Assembly: GCA_041399085.1 (NCBI GenBank)
Contig: JAWKTM010000081.1
Location: forward strand, 1 to 29,328
Source of the DNA: JAWKTM01 sp041399085
Lineage (GTDB): Bacteria; Planctomycetota; Planctomycetia; Pirellulales; Pirellulaceae
DNA: 29,328 nucleotides
Direction: 5' to 3'
Shown here: positions 28,196 to 29,328 of the stretch, piece after piece
How positions within the stretch are numbered: position 1 is the stretch's first letter
How the letters are laid out: the number at the start of each line of letters is the position of its first letter
Program-made: the position numbers and the translations under genes
The notes under the pieces: generated by a model
Databases searched by the model: none
What the model was told of the DNA's origin: nothing
Seen by the model: only the letters and a program-made list of their open reading frames with translations

Positions 28196-29328
28196 ATGAA
28201 GCTCGCTTGCCTAGGATTCGACGCCGATGTGATTCGTTTGGCCGAAGCCGCGCGCCAAGCCGGTCACGCGATCGTCGCGGCGTTCGACGTCACTTCGGCT
28301 CAAGCCAGCGAGCTAGCCGCGCCGCCAGCCGCGACCGGCGATGATTGGGAATCGCTGTTGCACGGCACGTTCGCCGACGCCGTGATCGTGAGCGCCGCGG
28401 ACTACAGCGATCGTCGCGCGGATCAGCTTCGCAAGCTGACCCAAGCCGCCGTGCCGCTGCTGCTGGTGCATCCGGTTTGCGAACCGATTCTAGCCTTCGA
28501 GCTCGAGATGATTCGGTCGGATACGAACTGCCGCATGGTCACCTACTTTCCGGGCGTGCGACAGGCGGCGATGGCTCGGCTGGCCGAGGTCATTGGGCAA
28601 GGCGAGGCGTCGCCGATCGGTCGGGCGGAGCAAGTGATCATCGAACGCACGATGCCGCGCCGCGAGCGCGAGATGGTGATGCGGCAATTATCGCGCGACA
28701 TGGAACTGGTGCGGCAACTGCTTGGCTCGCTGCGAAACGTCAGCGCGGTCGGCCCCGAACACGATGCCGCGACCTACGAGAATCTGGTCGTGACGGCCGC
28801 CAACGAACAAGACCAACTGGCTCGCTGGTCCGTCGCTCCCACGCTGGACGCGGACGAAGCCGTACTGACCGTGTGGGGATCGACCGGTCGCGCTCGGCTG
28901 ACGATGTCCGGTTCGCCGGATGATTGGCAATTGACCATTCCGGGCGAGGCGGACTCAAACCCAGCGTCACGACAGGCGAGCGACGCGCCGCGGCGCGACG
29001 ACGCGGCGGCCGCGATCGACGAGCTTGCGTTGGCCATCGCGGGCCGACGCACTCGGCCGGAATGGAACGAGCTGTGTCGCACGATGGAAGTGATGGACGC
29101 CATGCCCGTCGCCTTGCGTCGCGGTCGCAAGATCGAGCTTTACGGCGAAGAACCGTCCGAGAGCGGCACGTTCAAAGGCATCATGTCGGCCGGTGGCTGC
29201 GGCATCCTGATGATCGTGTTGTTGATGTTCGTGGTCGGCTCGGTCGTCGAAGGCTTTCGGTTGCCGATGCGCAAGAGCGAAGTCGCCGCGACGATTGCCT
29301 CCCAGGCAGATACAGCGGTTGCCGATCA
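28196..29328 (+). CDS. Predicted membrane-anchored protein with Rossmann-like N-terminus (3' end cut by window edge)
   Basis: Open frame of 377 codons from the ATG to the window end. It begins MKLACLGFDADVIRLAEAAR followed by QAGHAIVAAFDV, which looks like a beta-alpha-beta dinucleotide-binding start of the Gfo/Idh/MocA kind but lacks the usual GxGxxG. The middle is helical and charged (MRQLSRDMELVRQLLGSLRN), with a segment resembling an oxidoreductase substrate domain (VLTVWGSTGRARLTM). One transmembrane helix near residues 338-352 (GCGILMIVLLMFVVG) is close to the C-terminus. It starts 52 bases after the SDR gene. I do not recognise a characterised relative; an oxidoreductase-like function is a guess from the N-terminus. 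Confidence 0.7.
   Translation, partial: MKLACLGFDADVIRLAEAARQAGHAIVAAFDVTSAQASELAAPPAATGDDWESLLHGTFADAVIVSAADYSDRRADQLRKLTQAAVPLLLVHPVCEPILAFELEMIRSDTNCRMVTYFPGVRQAAMARLAEVIGQGEASPIGRAEQVIIERTMPRREREMVMRQLSRDMELVRQLLGSLRNVSAVGPEHDAATYENLVVTAANEQDQLARWSVAPTLDADEAVLTVWGSTGRARLTMSGSPDDWQLTIPGEADSNPASRQASDAPRRDDAAAAIDELALAIAGRRTRPEWNELCRTMEVMDAMPVALRRGRKIELYGEEPSESGTFKGIMSAGGCGILMIVLLMFVVGSVVEGFRLPMRKSEVAATIASQADTAVAD

Overview
The window looks like a chromosome segment of a planctomycete, probably of the Pirellulales type. The markers are a PSCyt1/PSCyt2/LamG/PSD1 (DUF1549/DUF1553) cytochrome-like protein coupled to a Tat-type DUF1501 protein, a GGMG-type serine/threonine kinase with a membrane C-terminus, a PP2C phosphatase, a multihaem cytochrome with an N-terminal planctomycete-style CXXCH domain, and GC-rich codon use. 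No insertion sequence, phage, CRISPR array or tRNA was recognised.

Layout. Bases 1-5398, minus strand: an NSS sodium symporter, a 60-residue MetS-like partner, an AhpD-fold protein, a PP2C phosphatase and a GntP permease cut by the window edge. Bases 5545-7716, minus: an exported alpha/beta-hydrolase. Bases 7847-10591, plus: a Sir2 deacetylase and a membrane-anchored Ser/Thr kinase, both frame-disrupted. Bases 10548-14352, minus: a six-haem cytochrome c translationally coupled (TAATG) to an outer-membrane barrel protein. Bases 14728-19455, plus: a housekeeping block with a good sigma-70 promoter, the SRP RNA, dnaX, ybaB, recR and rpoN. Bases 19562-25173, plus: an Rpn-type nuclease with DUF4351, then the PSD1/DUF1501 pair. 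Bases 25208-28143, plus: the betaine-lipid genes btaA and btaB, with an SDR reductase overlapping btaB by four bases. From 28196 to the edge: a protein with a Rossmann-like N-terminus and a membrane segment.

Most notable observations: (1) dnaX carries a run of nine A at codons 440-443, and both alternative frames stop within 12 bases, the architecture of the tau/gamma recoding signal in Thermus and E. coli. (2) The same DnaX lacks all four zinc-ligand cysteines, with spacing kept. (3) The six-haem cytochrome and barrel pair could be a porin-cytochrome conduit. (4) There is a complete btaAB betaine-lipid module with a coupled reductase.

Quality warning: at least seven unrelated genes, including housekeeping ybaB, are broken by 1-2 base indels, and undoing them restores textbook motifs. 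Uncorrected sequencing or assembly indels are the simplest explanation, so frame-disrupted genes are given as single CDS spans with the break points described.
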